From assembly GCF_036323735.1 (NCBI RefSeq), contig NC_086026.1, positions 75,227,039 through 75,291,038 of the forward strand: a stretch of 64,000 nt of DNA. Reading direction: 5' to 3'. Shown here piece after piece: positions 53,169-64,000 of the stretch. The position numbers and the translations under genes are program-made. Under the pieces are notes generated by a model. The model saw only the letters and a program-made list of their open reading frames with translations, made no database searches and was not told the origin of the DNA. Numbering within the stretch: position 1 is the first letter of the stretch; each line of letters begins with the position of its first letter. The stretch comes from Rattus norvegicus. Its lineage: Eukaryota; Chordata; Mammalia; Rodentia; Muridae.

Positions 53169-53294
53169 GAGGAGAGCATCCTGAGGAGAGCATCCTGAGG
53201 AGAGCATCCTGAGGAGAGCATCCTGAGGAGAGCATCCTGAGGAGAGCATCCTGAGGAGAGCATCCTGAGGAGAGCATCCTGAGGAGAGCGTGCT
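53169..53294. repeat. 14-bp minisatellite, 9 units
   Basis: GAGGAGAGCATCCT repeated eight times perfectly, then one variant unit (GAGGAGAGCGTGCT). A partial unit precedes it. Confidence 0.98.
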
Positions 53295-53745
53295 GTTTCA
53301 TCTCCTACTTTGGAAAAAGAAGAAAGCAAATGAGAAGGGAATGAGAGGAGACACTGAGGGCTCAGCTGTCCTGGAAGAGAAGCAGGGTCATGGTCCTCAG
53401 GACATAGCACTGCACACATGGGCTGGGAAGCAACAGAGCCAAAGCACGAAAGCATGCCCTTCAGTGGGGGGAAATGGCTGATGCCCTAGGTAAATGAAGG
53501 AAGGAAATGACAGATAACAGCAAAACCTGTGTGGAGCAAACGGCTGTTTCTAAATGTTGATACATTTTCTTTCCACCAAGTAGAAATGGGGCTGAAGCCT
53601 AAGCAGTCCAGTGCATGTGCACTTTGAAAACCTGAAGTCTAGCTTTGTAATTCAGAGCAGTCTAGCTTACCCCAGTGTCTGCACTTGTCAACTGTAAAGT
53701 GCTAGCCTGGGCTACACAGCTGCTCCTTTAGAAACTAAAATCCTA
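53295..53745. other. No recognised feature
   Basis: Single-copy-looking intronic sequence with no repeat recognised. Confidence 0.35.
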
Positions 53746-53749
53746 TTTT

Positions 53750-53800
53750 ATATATGTGTGTGTGTATATATATATGTATATATATATATATATATATAGC
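53750..53800. repeat. (TG/TA)n microsatellite
   Basis: TATGTGTGTGTGTATATA grading into TA repeats. Confidence 0.93.
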
Positions 53801-53937
53801 CAGGCATATAAAATTCTAGAAGATTAAGAGGAAGAGAAAAATGAATGATAATAAGTGAAATGAAAAACCCAAACAAAAATATATAACATGACCTCATTGT
53901 GTAATCATTCACACAAGAGAACCAACAAAAACATTCC

Positions 53938-54145
53938 AGGCCAAGCATGGTGGCACATGCCCTTAATCCTAACACTCAGGAGGCAGAGGCAGACAGATCT
54001 CTGTGAATTCAAGTTTAAACCCAGCCTGGTCTACATAGTAGTGAGTTCCAGACAAACTGTGTGTCAAAGAAGGAGGAAAAGGAGGAGGGGAAAGATAAGG
54101 AGGAGGAGGAAGAAGAGGAGGAGGGGGAACAAACAAGCAAACAAA
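53938..54145 (+). repeat. B1 SINE with (GGA)n-rich tail
   Basis: GGCCAAGCATGGTGGCACATGCCC to GTCAAAG, then AGGAGGAAAAGGAGGAGG purine tract. Confidence 0.9.
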
Positions 54146-54297
54146 CATTCCAAAGTACTAACAGAAACTTACAGCTAATAACTGTTTCTAGAGAGTGAGA
54201 GTATATATGATCTTTTTCTAGCTATTGTTTTACATTTTACAATCTTTTATTTCCATGTATACAAGTGAAAAAAAGGAGAATTTAAACTAGGAATTAA

Positions 54298-54482
54298 GGG
54301 GCTGGAGAGATGACTCAGTGGTATAGAGCACTGACTGCTCTTCCAGAGGTCCTGAGTTCCATTCCCAGCAACCACATGGTGGCTCACAGTCATCTCTAAT
54401 GGGATCCAATGTCCTCTTCCGGTGTGTCTCAAGATGTGTAGGCACTTAAATAAAATAAATAAATAAACCTTTAAAAGTAAGA
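54298..54482 (+). repeat. B2 SINE
   Basis: GGGGCTGGAGAGATGACTCAGTGG to AAATAAATAAATAAACC. Confidence 0.93.
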
Positions 54483-54519
54483 ACAAAACAAGAATTAAGA
54501 AACACAATCAACTCTGGAC

Positions 54520-54715
54520 TGGAATGCCATGGTACATGCCCATAATGCTGGCTCAAGAAGCCGAAGGAGGATGCTGGAAGTCTGAGGTTAGTCTGAGCTA
54601 CCTCCTCAAAGACTGGCTGGGCTAGGAGTGTACTCAGTGGTACAGTGCTTATCTAGCACAGACAAGCTCTTAAATTGATACCTTGCACCGGAAAACAACA
54701 ACAATAACAACAGCA
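54520..54715 (+). repeat. B1 fragment then ID-like SINE
   Basis: GAATGCCATGGTACATGCCC to 54615, then GGAGTGTACTCAGTGGTACAGTGC and a CAACAA tail. Confidence 0.65.
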
Positions 54716-54984
54716 ACAACTAAAAACCAACATCAACAGATGATCCTGGGATGTGGGACGATAGTAGACGACTTCCAGTGGAAGTAAACCTCTGCGTTAC
54801 CAAACAAAACTTCACATTATAAAACAGATCAAAGCATGAAGATTGCTGAACAATATATTAAAAATAAACAAACATATAAAAATATATAAAAATAAACAAT
54901 ATATAAAAAATAAAGTTTTTCCAAAAGACTTTCTTCCAAATTGAAAAACACTGGTATTCTAGCTTTACAAGGTCTTTTCCCTCT

Positions 54985-55190
54985 TTCTCTTCTGCAGTAC
55001 TAAGGGTCATTCCAGGGCCTTCTGGACATTGGGCAAGCATCCTACCACTGAGCTATACCCCAACCCTTGATTTTAGTATTCATTCTGAGGTGGAATCTCT
55101 CTTAGTTTCCCTCCTCAAATTCATCATTCCTTGTCAGATTCCTAAGCAGTGGAGATTAGACGTATGAGTCACCATACTTTCATTTGGTGT
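54985..55190 (-). repeat. B4-type SINE (ID-like head plus body)
   Basis: AAGCATCCTACCACTGAGCTATACCCCAACCC is the inverted tRNA-like head. The rest is diverged. Confidence 0.6.
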
Positions 55191-55819
55191 TTTCTTTTTA
55201 AGCTATTCAGCCAAAAAAATTTAGGATTTTGTTGGTTGACCTTTTAAAAAACAATGAAAGGTAGATAGGGGCACTGGAGCTGCAGGTCCCCTGCGCCCCA
55301 GACACCGCCAGAACCTGAAGGGACAGGATCAACAGTTCTCTGCACCCAAATCCCATGGGAGGGAGAGCTAAACCTTCAGAGAGGCAGACACGCCTGGGAA
55401 GCCAGAAGAGACTACACTCTGCCCACATTTCTGACTTCAGAGGAAAACACCAAATGCCATCTGGGACCCTGGTGCATGGATTGCTCCCGGAAAGGGCGGC
55501 GCAGGTCCTCCTGATTGCTGCCCTCTCGGAGAGCTCATAAGCAACACCCCACGAGCAAACCTGAGCCTCAGGACCACAGGTAAGACCAACTTTTCTGCTC
55601 CAAGTGACCTGCCTGGTGAACTCAGGACACAGGCCCATAGGAACAGCTGAAGACCCGTAGATAGGAAAAACTACACGCCCGAAAGCAGAACACTCTGTTC
55701 CCATAACTGGCTGAAAGAAAACAGGAAAACAGGTCTACAGCACACCTGACACACAGGCCTATAGGACAGTCTAGCCACTGTCAGAAATAGCAGAACAAAG
55801 AAACACCAGAGATAATCTG

Positions 55820-56896
55820 ATGGCAAGAGGCAAGCTCAGGAACCCAAGCAACAGAAACCAAGACTACATGGCATCATCGGAGCCCAATTCTCCCACCAAA
55901 GCACACACTGATTATCCAAACACACCAGAAAAGCAAGACCTAGATTTAAAATCATATTTGATCATGATGCTGGAGGACTTCAAGAAAGACATGAAGAACT
56001 CCCTTAGAGAAATGCAGGAAAACATAAATAAACAAGTAGAAGACTATAGAGAGGAATCACAAAAATCCCTGAAAGAATTCCAGGAAAACACAACCAAACA
56101 GTTGAAGGAAATAAAAATGGAAATAGAAGCAATGAAGAAAGAACATAGGGAAACAACCCTGGATATAGAAAACCAAAGGAAGAGACAAGGAGCCATAGAT
56201 ACAAGCATCACCAACAGAATACAAGAGATAGAAGAGAGAATCTCAGGAGCAGAAGATTCCATAGAAATCATCGACACAACTGTCAAAGAAAATGTAAAAC
56301 AGAAAAAGCTACTGGTCCAAAACATACAGGAAATCCAGGACTCAATGAGAAAATCAAACCTAAGGATAATAGGTATAGAAGAGAGCGAAGACTCCCAGCT
56401 CAAAGGACCAGTAAATATCTTCAACAAAATCATAGAAGAAAACTTCCCTAACCTAAAGAAAGAGATGCCCATAAGCATACAAGAAGCCTACAGAACTCCA
56501 AGTAGATTGGACTAGAAAAGAAACTCCTCCCGTCACATAATAGTCAAAACACCAAATGCACAAAATAAAGAAAGAATATTAAAAGCAGTAAGGGAAAAAG
56601 GTCAAGTAACATATAAAGGCAGACCTATCAGAATCACACCAGACTTCTCGCCAGATACTATGAAAGCCAGAAGATCCTGGACAGATGTCATACAGACCCT
56701 AAGAGAACACAAATGCCAGCCCAGGTTACTGTATCCTGCAAAACTCTCAATTAACATAGATGGAGAAACCAAGATATTCCATGACAAAACCAAATTTACA
56801 CAATATCTTTCTACAAATCCAGCGCTACAAAGGATAATAAATGGTAAAGCCCAACATAAGGAGGCAAGCTACAACCTAGAAAAAGCAAGAAACTAA
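55820..56896 (+). pseudogene. L1 ORF1 with one in-frame nonsense codon
   Basis: Encodes the L1 RNA-binding chaperone: a leading basic segment, then a long coiled coil rich in Glu, Lys and Gln (about residues 45-150). The RRM domain follows, with NLRIIGIEES, and the C-terminal domain contains LREHKCQPRLLYPAKLS. One frame runs through all ~358 codons, except a TAG at 56513-56515 right after SRLD, where family members continue with Gln. That is consistent with a single C-to-T change. It would truncate the protein in the RRM/C-terminal region. Confidence 0.93.
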
Positions 56897-56901
56897 TTGT
56901 C

Positions 56902-59900
56902 TTGGCAACAAAACAAAGAGAAGAAAAGCACACAACCATAACCTCACATCCAAATATGAATATAACAGGAAGCAATAATCACTATTCCTTAATATCTCTC
57001 AACATCAATGGTCTCAACTCCCCAATAAAAAGACATAGATTAACAAACTGGATATGCAATGAGGACCCTGCATTCTGCTGCCTACAGAAAACACACCTCA
57101 GAGACAAAGACAGACACTACCTCAGAGTGAAAGGCTGGAAAACAACTTTCCAAGCAAATGGTCGGAAAAAGCAAGCTGGAGTAGCCATTCTAATATCGAA
57201 TAAAATCGATTTTCAACTAAAAGTCATCAAAAAAGATAAGGAAGGACACTTCATATTCATCAAAGGAAAAATCCACCAAGATGAACTCTCAATCCTAAAT
57301 ATCTATGCTCCAAATACAAGGGCACCTACATACATAAAAGAAACTTTACTAAAACTCAAAATACACATTGCACCTCACACAATAATAGTATGAGGTTTCA
57401 ACACCCCACTCTCATCAATGGACAGGTCATGGAAACAGAAATTAAACAAAGACCTAGACAGACTAACAGAAGTCATGAACCAAATGGACTTAACAGATAT
57501 TTATAGAACATTCTATCCTAAAGCAAAAGGATATACATTCTTCTCAGCACCTCATGGTACTTTCTCCAAAATTGACCATATAATTGGTCAAAAAACAGGC
57601 CTCAACAGATACAGAAAAATAGAAATAATCCCATGCGTCCTATCAGACCACCACGGGCTAAAGCTGGTCTTCAATAACAATAAGGGAAGAACGCCCACAT
57701 ATACATGGAAGTTTAACAATGTTCTACTCAACGATAACCTGGTCAAGGAACAAATAAAGAAAGAAATTAAAGACTTCTTAGAATTTAATGAAAATGAAGG
57801 TACAACATACCCAAACTTATGGGACACAATGAAAGCTGTGCTAAGAGGAAAACTCATAGCTCTGAGTGCCTGCAGAAAGAAACAGGAGAGCATATGTCAC
57901 CAGTTTGACAACACACCTAAAAGCTCTAGAACAAAAAGAAATACACCCAGGAGGAGTAGAAGGCATGAAATAATCAAACTCAGAGCTGAAATCAACCAAG
58001 TAGAAACAAAAAGGACCATAGAAAGAATCAACAGAACCAAGAATTGACTCTTTGAGAAAATCAACAAGATAGAGATAAACCCTTAGCCAGACTAACGAGA
58101 GGACACAGAGAGTGTGTCCAAATTAATAAAATCAGAAATGAAAAGGGAGACATAACTACAGAATCAGAGGAAATTCAAAAAATCATCAGATCCTACTACA
58201 AAAGCCTATATTCAACGAAACTTGAAAATCTGCAGGAAATGGACAATATCCTAGACAGATACCAGGTACCGAAGTTAAATCAGGAACAGATAAACCAGTT
58301 AAACAACCCCATAACTCCTAACGAAATAGAAGCAGTCATTAAAGGTCTCCCAACAAAAAGAAACCAGGTCCAGACGGGTTTAGTGCAGAATTCTATCAGA
58401 CCTTCATAGAAGACCTCATACCAATATTATCCAAACTATTCCACAAAATTGAAACAGATGGATCACTACCGAATTCCTTCTATGAAGCCACAATTACTCT
58501 TATACCTAAACCACACAAAGACCCAACAAAGAAAGAGAACTTCAGACCAATTTCCCTTACGAATATCGACGCAAAAATACTCAATAAAATTCTGACAAAC
58601 CGAATCCAAGAGCACATCAAAACAGTCATCCACCATGATCAAGTAGGCTTCATTCCAGGCATGCAGGGATGGTTTAATATACGGAAAACCATCAATGTGA
58701 TCCATTATATAAACAAACTGAAAGAACAAAACCACATGATCATTTCATTAGATGCTGAGAAAGCATATGACAAAATTCAATACTCCTTTATGATAAAAGT
58801 CCTGGAAAGATTAGGAATTCAAGGCCAATACCTAAACATAGTAAAAGCCATATACAGCAAACCAGTCGCTAACATTAAACTAAATGGAGAGAAACTTGAA
58901 GCAATCCCACTAAAATCAGGGACTAGACAAGGCTGCCCACTCTCTCCCTACTTATTCAATATAGTTCTTGAAGTTCTAGCCAGAGCAATCAGACAACAAA
59001 AGGAGATCAAGGGGATACAGATTGGAAAAGAAGAAGTCAAAATATTACTATTTGCAGATTCCAAAAGTTCCACCAGAGAACTACTAAACCTGATAAACAA
59101 CTTCAGCAAAGTGGCTGGGTATAAAATTAACTCAAATAAATAAGTAGCCTTCCTCTACACAAAAGAGAAACAAGCCGAAAAAGAAATTAGGGAAACGACA
59201 CCCTTCATAATAGTCCCAAATAATATAAAGTACCTTGGTGTGACTTTAACCAAGCAAGTAAAAGATCTGTACAATAAGAACTTCAAGACTCTGAAGAAAG
59301 AAATTGAAGAAGATCTCAGAAGATGGAAAGATCTCCCATGCTCATGGATTGGCAGGATTAATATAGTCAAAATGGCCATTTTACCAAAAGCGATCTACAG
59401 ATTCAATGCAATCCCCATCAAAATACCAATCCACTTCTTCAAAGAGTTAGACAGAACAATTTGCAAATTCATCTGGAATAACAAAAAACCCAGGATAGCT
59501 AAAACTATCCTCAACAATAAAAGGACTTCAGGGGGAATCACTATCCCTGAACTCAAGCAGTATTACAGAGCAGTAGTGATAAAAACTGCATGGTTTTGGT
59601 ACAGAGACAGACAGATAGACCAATGGAACAGAATTGAAGACCCAGAAATGAACCCACACACCTATGGGCATTTGATTTTTGACAAAGGAGCCAAAACCAT
59701 CCAATGGAAAAAAGATAGCATTTTCAACAAATGGTGCTGGTTCAACTGGAGGTCAACATGTAGAAGAATGCAGATCGATCCATGCTTATCACCCTGTACA
59801 AAGCTTAAGTCCAAGTGGATCAAGGACCTCCAATGAAACCAGATACACTCAAACTAATAGAAGAAAAAGTGGGGAAGCATCTCGAACACATGGGCACTGG

Positions 59901-60758
59901 AGAAAATTTCCTGAACAAAACACCAATGGCTTATGCTCTAAGATCAAGAATCAACAAATGGGATCTCATAAAACTACAAAGCTTCTGTAAGGCAAAGGAT
60001 ACTGTGGTTAGGACAAAACTGCAACCAACAGATTGGGAAAAGATCTTTACCAATCCTACAACAGACAGAGAGGCCTTATATCCAAAATATACAAAGAACT
60101 CAAGAAGTTAGACAGCAGGGAGACAAATAACCCTATTAAAAAACGGGGTTCAGAGCTAAACAAAGAATTCACAGCTGAGGAATGCCGAATGGCTGACAAA
60201 CACCTGAAGAAATGTTCAACATCTTTAGTCATAAGGGAAATGCAAATCAAAACACCCTGAGATTTCACCTCACACCAGTGAGAATGGCTAAGATCAAAAA
60301 CTCAGGTGACAGCAAATGCTGGAGAGGATGTGGAGAAAGAGGAACACTCCTCCATTGTTGGTGGGACTGCAGACTGGTACAACCATTCTGGAAATCAGTC
60401 TGGAGGTTCCTCAGAAAATTGGACATTGAACTACCTGAGGACCCAGCTATACCTACCTCTCTTGGGCATATACCCAAAAGATGCCCCAACATATAAAAAA
60501 GACACATGCTCCACTATGTTCATAGCAGCCTTATTTATAATAGCCAGAAGCTGGAAAGAACCCAGATGCCCTTCAACAGAGGAATGGATACAGAAAATGT
60601 GGTACATCTACACAATGGAATATTACTCAGCTATCAAAAACAATAACTTTATGAAATTCATAGGCAAATGGAGGGAACTGGAAAATATCATCCTGAGTGA
60701 GGTGACCCAATCACAGAAAAACACACATGGTATGTACTCATTGATAAGTGGATATTAG
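56902..60758 (+). pseudogene. L1 ORF2, degenerate endonuclease/reverse transcriptase
   Basis: Follows ORF1 by a few bases. The apurinic-endonuclease-like domain (LNINGLNSPIKRHR, DHHGLKL) and reverse transcriptase (GFIPGMQGWFN, SLDAEKAYDKI, GTRQGCPLSPYLFN) are recognisable. So are the C-terminal part (CWRGCGERGTLLHCWWDC) and the conserved end, MEYYSAIKNNNFMKF. Breaks are TGA at 57391, TGA at 58045, frameshifts near 58075 and 58360, TAA at 59141, and further frameshifts near 59820, 60090, 60250 and 60470. A small deletion after 59059 removes the second Asp of the FADD catalytic motif. It cannot encode an active enzyme. Confidence 0.93.
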
Positions 60759-61320
60759 CCCAAGTGCTTGAATTATCCTAGATGCACAGAACACATGAAA
60801 CTCAAGACAGATGATCAAAATGTAAATGTTTCACTCCTTCTTTAAAAGGGGAACAAGAATACCCTTGGCAGGGAATAGGGAGGCAAAGATTAAAACAGAG
60901 GCAGAAGGAACACCCATTCAGAGCCTGCCCCCACATGTGGCCCATACATATACAGCCACCCAATTAGACAAGATGGATGAAGCAAAGAAGTGTAGGCCAA
61001 CAGGAACTGGATGTAGATCTCTCCTGACACAGCCAGAATACAGCAAATACAGAGGCGAATGCCAGCAGCAAACCACTGAACTGAGAACGGGACCCCCGTT
61101 GAAGGAATCAGAGAAAGGACTGGAAGAGCTTGAAGAGGCTTGAGACCCCATATGAACAACAATGCCAAGCAACCAGAGCTTCCAGGGACTAAGCCACTAC
61201 CTAAAGACTATACATGGACTGACCCTGGACTCTGACCTCATAGGTAGCAATGAATATCCTAGTAAGAGCACCAGTGGAAGGGGAAGCCCTGGGTCCTGCT
61301 AAGACTGAACCCCCCAGTGA

Positions 61321-61420
61321 ACTAGATTGTTGGGGGGAACGCGGTAATGGGGGGAGGATGGGGAGGGGAACACCCATATGGAAGGGGAGGGGAAGGGTCT
61401 AGGGGGATGTTGGCCCGGAA
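61321..61420 (+). repeat. L1 3'-UTR G-rich tract
   Basis: TGGGGGGAAC, GGGGGGAGGATGGGGAGGGG and GGGGAGGGGAAGGG. Conserved L1 3'-UTR polypurine region with G-quadruplex potential. Confidence 0.85.
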
Positions 61421-61496
61421 ACCGGGTAAGGGAATAACACTCGAAATGTAAATAAGAAATACTCAAGTTGATAAAGAAAAAAAGGGGGAAAAAAAG

Positions 61497-62620
61497 CTGT
61501 GTTCCAGAGATAAGCAAAGCTGCACCTTATGTCCCAGCTGAACTTGGAAATGTGTAAGAGTCAGTCAGATGGTACTGGTTTTGAAGGCATGAAGGGATCA
61601 TGAGGAGCAGACAAGGCGAAGCACTGTGAGAGGCCATGGAAGGCCACTGGTAAAGGTGCAGCCTTAGTTCCAGTTGACAGTCCAGGATTAAAGGGTCCAT
61701 GCAAAGGAGCTGAGGTTTGGCACCATGAAGAGAGCCTATGAGAGACTGTTGGTGAAGCATAGTTGCAGCAGAAGACCCCAGTGTTTAGTTGGTGCGAGTG
61801 CTATGGGATGACCACCAAGAACAGCAGCAGCCTAGACTTCTACAGAGGGAAGAACTGGAGAATTGATGCAAGTAAGCCCTTGGGAGGATCCCAGAAGATC
61901 ATGTGTGGATCCCAGACATTGGAACAAGGAACTGTGAAGTGGAAGTTGAGTTGGAGACCCCAAGATGTTAAAGATGCCAGAGCTGTAGAATATCTTCTGA
62001 GGAAAGCTGCTAACAGGGAGTAGAGACAGCTCAGAAGAAAAAAGTTTGTTGCAGTTCACAAAAATGAAAAAGGAGTTGAAGATCTGAAGACTGCTTTAGC
62101 ACCAGACATGGAGAGACAGAGTTTGGAGTTTCCCCAGCTGGTTTGTCTTGCTTTGGGGATTACAGTTAAGTAATTTGATGAATCTCAGCTGAGACTTTGG
62201 ATTTGTACTTTTAACTTTGTTGAGACTGCTATAGACCCTGGGGACTTTGAGAGTTAGATTAAATGTATTTTGCATTATGCTATGTTTAGGTATGGCTCCC
62301 ACCCATGTGTTTGAACAAGCCTGTAGCAGCCAGGGAGTGGAATATGATGATTTATATAAGCTTGGTCCAAAGAATAGCACTATTAGGAAGTATGACCTTG
62401 TTGAAGTAGGTGTGGTCTTGTTGGAGAAAGTGTGTCACTCAGAGGGTGGGCTTTGAGACCCTTCTCCTAGCTACTTGGGAGTCAATATGCTCCTGGCTTC
62501 CTTTGGATGAAGATGTTTTGCTTGTCTGGAAGCTGCATATTTCTGGCTTTGATTATAATGGCTTGAACCTGTAACATCGCAATTAAATGTTGTCCTTTAT
62601 AAGAAAAAAAATGAAAAAAA
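61497..62620 (+). repeat. Long rodent interspersed repeat (LTR/RMER-like)
   Basis: Mosaic with landmarks of a common rodent repeat: AAGAACAGCAGCAGCCTAGAC, TAGATTAAATGTATTTTGCATTATG, TAGCACTATTAGGAAGTATG, GTTGGAGAAAGTGTGTCAC, GGATGAAGATGTTTTGC and a terminal CAATTAAATGTTGTCCTTTATAAG with an A-rich tail. The last ~270 bases resemble the copies at 5.5 kb. No intact coding sequence. Family uncertain. Confidence 0.65.
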
Positions 62621-62699
62621 CAGCAAAACAAGTCTTAAAAACAAAAACTGAATAAAAAAACTAAAACAAACAAAACCAACCAACCAAAAAAGAACCCAT

Positions 62700-62930
62700 C
62701 ACCAACTTTAAAAAAAGGGATTTACTTTACTGTACGTGCATGGGTGTTATATCTGTATTATACATGTGCACTAATGTGCCTAGCATCTGCAGAAGCCAGA
62801 AGGCAGGGGATCCCCTAATAACTGGAATTATGCATAGTTGTAAGCCATCATGTGAGTGCTGGGAACCTAGGTGCTCTACAAGGGTAAGAAGTGTTCTTAA
62901 CTGCTGATCCATCTCTCTAGCCCCAGGTAA
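62700..62930 (-). repeat. B3 SINE
   Basis: AGAAGCCAGAAGGCAGGGGATCCCC, TGTGAGTGCTGGGAACC and TTCTTAACTGCTGATCCATCTC. Confidence 0.92.
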
Positions 62931-62964
62931 GTTTCTATATACACGTGTGTGCTTTAATTGTATT

Positions 62965-63158
62965 TTCTTACTGTGTTGGTATGTGTGTGTGATGAGTGTA
63001 GTGTGTGCGGCGTGTGTGGTGTAGGCGTGTAAGCAAGCACAGCATGGTGTGGCATGGAGGTTCGAGGGTAACTTTCAGGAGCTGGCTCCTCCTTGCTGAG
63101 CCCAGGCCAGCAATGCTTGTACAGCGAGTGCTGTGCCAGCCGAGCCATCTTCACAGCA
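62965..63158 (-). repeat. B3/B2 SINE with (GT)-rich start
   Basis: GAGGTTCGAGGGTAACTTTCAGGAG, GCTGAGCCCAGGCCAGC and GTGCCAGCCGAGCCATCTTC. Confidence 0.75.
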
Positions 63159-63164
63159 CTCTTC

Positions 63165-63280
63165 TTTGTGGAGATAAATTTGGCTAATGTACATAGGCTG
63201 GACTACAACTCACAACCTCCTGCCTCTGCCTGCCAAGAGCTCTCATATGGGTTTGTACCACCACACCAAGCCCTGTCTAA
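63165..63280 (-). repeat. B1 SINE, diverged
   Basis: GCTAATGTACATAGGCTGGAC and CTGCCTCTGCCTGCCAAGAGC, GTACCACCACACCAAGCCC. Ends about 115 bases from the Trip4 exon at 63395. Confidence 0.75.
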
Positions 63281-63394
63281 AGTTAAATGCAGTGAACGAC
63301 ATCCTAAGTTACCAGCAGACTGGTACGATGAGCACCAATCCACAGTTCTAAATCAAATGTACGTCACTCTGAAACTCTGACGTTCAGTTCTTAC

Positions 63395-63582
63395 CTTTTA
63401 ATCCCCTTGACAAGCAGAGAAGCCCAGGGCTGATGCACAGACAGGCACCAGCCACCATCAAAGCCTTCCTGGAATTCCTGGTCCTGGATTCGAAGCTGGT
63501 GAGGATGTAAACTGAGCTCTAGTCTTGGTCCTACTGAGAGTGAAGTTTTCTTTGGTGGTGCTGACCCAGTGTTGTCCACCCA
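63395..63582 (-). CDS. Trip4: Trip4 coding exon, start of ASCH domain
   Basis: Read on the minus strand, this exon follows a pyrimidine-rich acceptor ending TATGCAG and ends at AAAAG|GTAAGA. It is phase 0 in and phase 2 out. It encodes 62 residues beginning WVDNTG and ending SLLVKGIK, plus two bases of an Arg codon. The first ~42 residues are a linker. GWCLSVHQPWASLL then opens the ASCH (ASC-1 homology) domain, a PUA-like beta-barrel fold thought to bind RNA or nucleic acid. The sequence is the recognisable TRIP4 C-terminal third. No stop or frameshift is seen. The preceding exon is outside the window. Confidence 0.95.
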
Positions 63583-63684
63583 CTGCATAGGAAAGAACAC
63601 AACACAACAGAAACAGACTTTTGTGAACCTAGGGAATGTAAACCAAAGCTATTAATGCCAGTAAAAAGAAGTCACTTTTAATTT

Positions 63685-63812
63685 TTTTTTGAAAAAAGGT
63701 TTTGTGTAATACAGGCTTGCCTTGAACTTGGTATGTGGCAGAGAATGGCCCTGAATTCCTGATTCTCTTGCTGCTACCTCCCAAGTGATGGGATTACAGG
63801 TTTGTGCCAAGG
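63685..63812 (-). repeat. B1 SINE
   Basis: AAAAAAGGTTTTGTGTAATACAGGC to GATGGGATTACAGGTTTGTGCC. Confidence 0.8.
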
Positions 63813-63844
63813 CTCCGGGAGCTTTGCCTGGTTTTTTGTCTATT

Positions 63845-64000
63845 TGTTTTTTTGTTTTTTTTGTTTTTTTTTTTTCAAGACAATTCCTCTGTGTAGCCCT
63901 GATGGTCCTGGAACTCTCCCTGTAGACCACCATAGCCTCAAACTCAAGAGATCCTCCTCTGCCTCACAAATGCTTGACTGCCATGTAGAGAGGAAGTTGA
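63845..64000 (-). repeat. B1 SINE, cut by window edge
   Basis: T-rich run, then CAAGACAATTCCTCTGTGTAGCCCTGATGGTCCTGGAACTC. Confidence 0.85.

Larger units (their letters stand above)
55262..61496 (+). mobile_element. Near-full-length L1 (L1_Rn type), inactivated
   Basis: About 6.2 kb in the order 5' UTR, ORF1, ORF2, 3' UTR and A-rich tail, inserted antisense in a Trip4 intron. The 5' UTR is partial, a GC-richer segment at 55262-55819. ORF1 and ORF2 carry several stops and frameshifts, listed separately. The 3' UTR (about 60760-61480) has the G-rich run typical of L1. It is rat-type by similarity. No clear target-site duplication was found. Confidence 0.95.
21549..63582 (-). other. Trip4: Trip4 gene, 3' part (ASC-1), five coding exons
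   Basis: Span of the recognisable part of Trip4. TRIP4/ASC-1 is a nuclear and cytosolic coactivator. It is a subunit of the ASC-1 complex with ASCC1, ASCC2 and ASCC3, which acts in nuclear-receptor and NF-kB/AP-1 coactivation and in rescue of collided ribosomes. Five exons (188, 125, 92, 103 and 68 coding bases) join in perfect phase to give 191 residues and a stop. That is about the last third of the ~581-residue family protein. Introns within the window are about 11.4, 2.9, 21.1 and 6.0 kb. The N-terminal zinc-finger exons lie beyond the right edge. The gene continues head-to-tail into Zfp609. Confidence 0.95.

Noticed and set aside
53169..53294. CRISPR-like repeat array
   Set aside because: The units are directly abutting with no spacers, in a mammalian intron. 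It is a minisatellite.
53111..53455. Minus-strand open frames through the minisatellite
   Set aside because: The 14-base period produces the same pattern in all frames. There is no splice or family support.
55207..55704. 165-codon minus-strand frame in the L1 5' UTR as a gene
   Set aside because: Antisense to the GC-richer L1 5' UTR, with no recognised protein.

Overview
This is mammalian nuclear DNA, almost certainly from rat (Rattus). It has intron-split genes, dense rodent SINEs (B1, B2/B3, B4) and many microsatellites. It also carries several young, near-identical ID elements with intact target-site duplications, a hallmark of the rat lineage. No bacterial, organellar or exogenous viral genes are present.

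Two protein-coding genes are recognisable, both on the minus strand. The first is the 3' part of Trip4 (activating signal cointegrator 1, ASC-1). Five coding exons are placed by protein identity, splice consensus and exact phase continuity: 63395-63582, 51889-52013, 48864-48955, 27643-27745 and 21549-21616. They encode the last 191 residues, including the whole ASCH domain. The second is the CpG-island promoter and 5' exon of Zfp609 (Znf609), about 15.45-16.25 kb. Its donor site lies at 15868/15869, and 1-15.4 kb is then its first intron. The identification rests on the conserved TRIP4-ZNF609 head-to-tail order and the roughly 5.4 kb spacing.

Layout: 1-15.4 kb is Zfp609 intron 1 with an L1 3' end, SINEs and a ~109-bp inverted duplication. 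15.45-16.25 kb is the CpG island with a CCG/CGG repeat. 16.3-21.5 kb is intergenic plus the Trip4 3' UTR. 21.6-64 kb is Trip4 introns. These hold a 5S rRNA pseudogene (24.35 kb), an Rps2 retropseudogene (26.3 kb), an ancient L1 (29.8-31.4 kb), an LTR with a polypurine tract (45 kb), a near-full-length dead rat L1 (55.3-61.5 kb) and several tandem repeats.

The observations most worth a second look are four. (1) A 75-nt minus-strand segment at 47969-48043 is open for 25 codons, bounded by AG/GT, and sits between two phase-0 Trip4 exons, so it would be an in-frame cassette exon in the ASCH domain. (2) An 86-nt insertion at 38937-39022 has a hairpin, AATAAA, a poly(A) tail and 12-bp target-site duplications, and looks like a retrocopy of a very short polyadenylated RNA, perhaps a retroviral R region. 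(3) A ~109-bp inverted duplication lies at 3971-4079 / 5189-5297. (4) An ID insertion carries a 30-nt non-ID leader inside its target-site duplication.

There are no tools behind this annotation. Repeat family names are from recognition, and SINE boundaries are approximate to about 10-20 bases except where target-site duplications are given.
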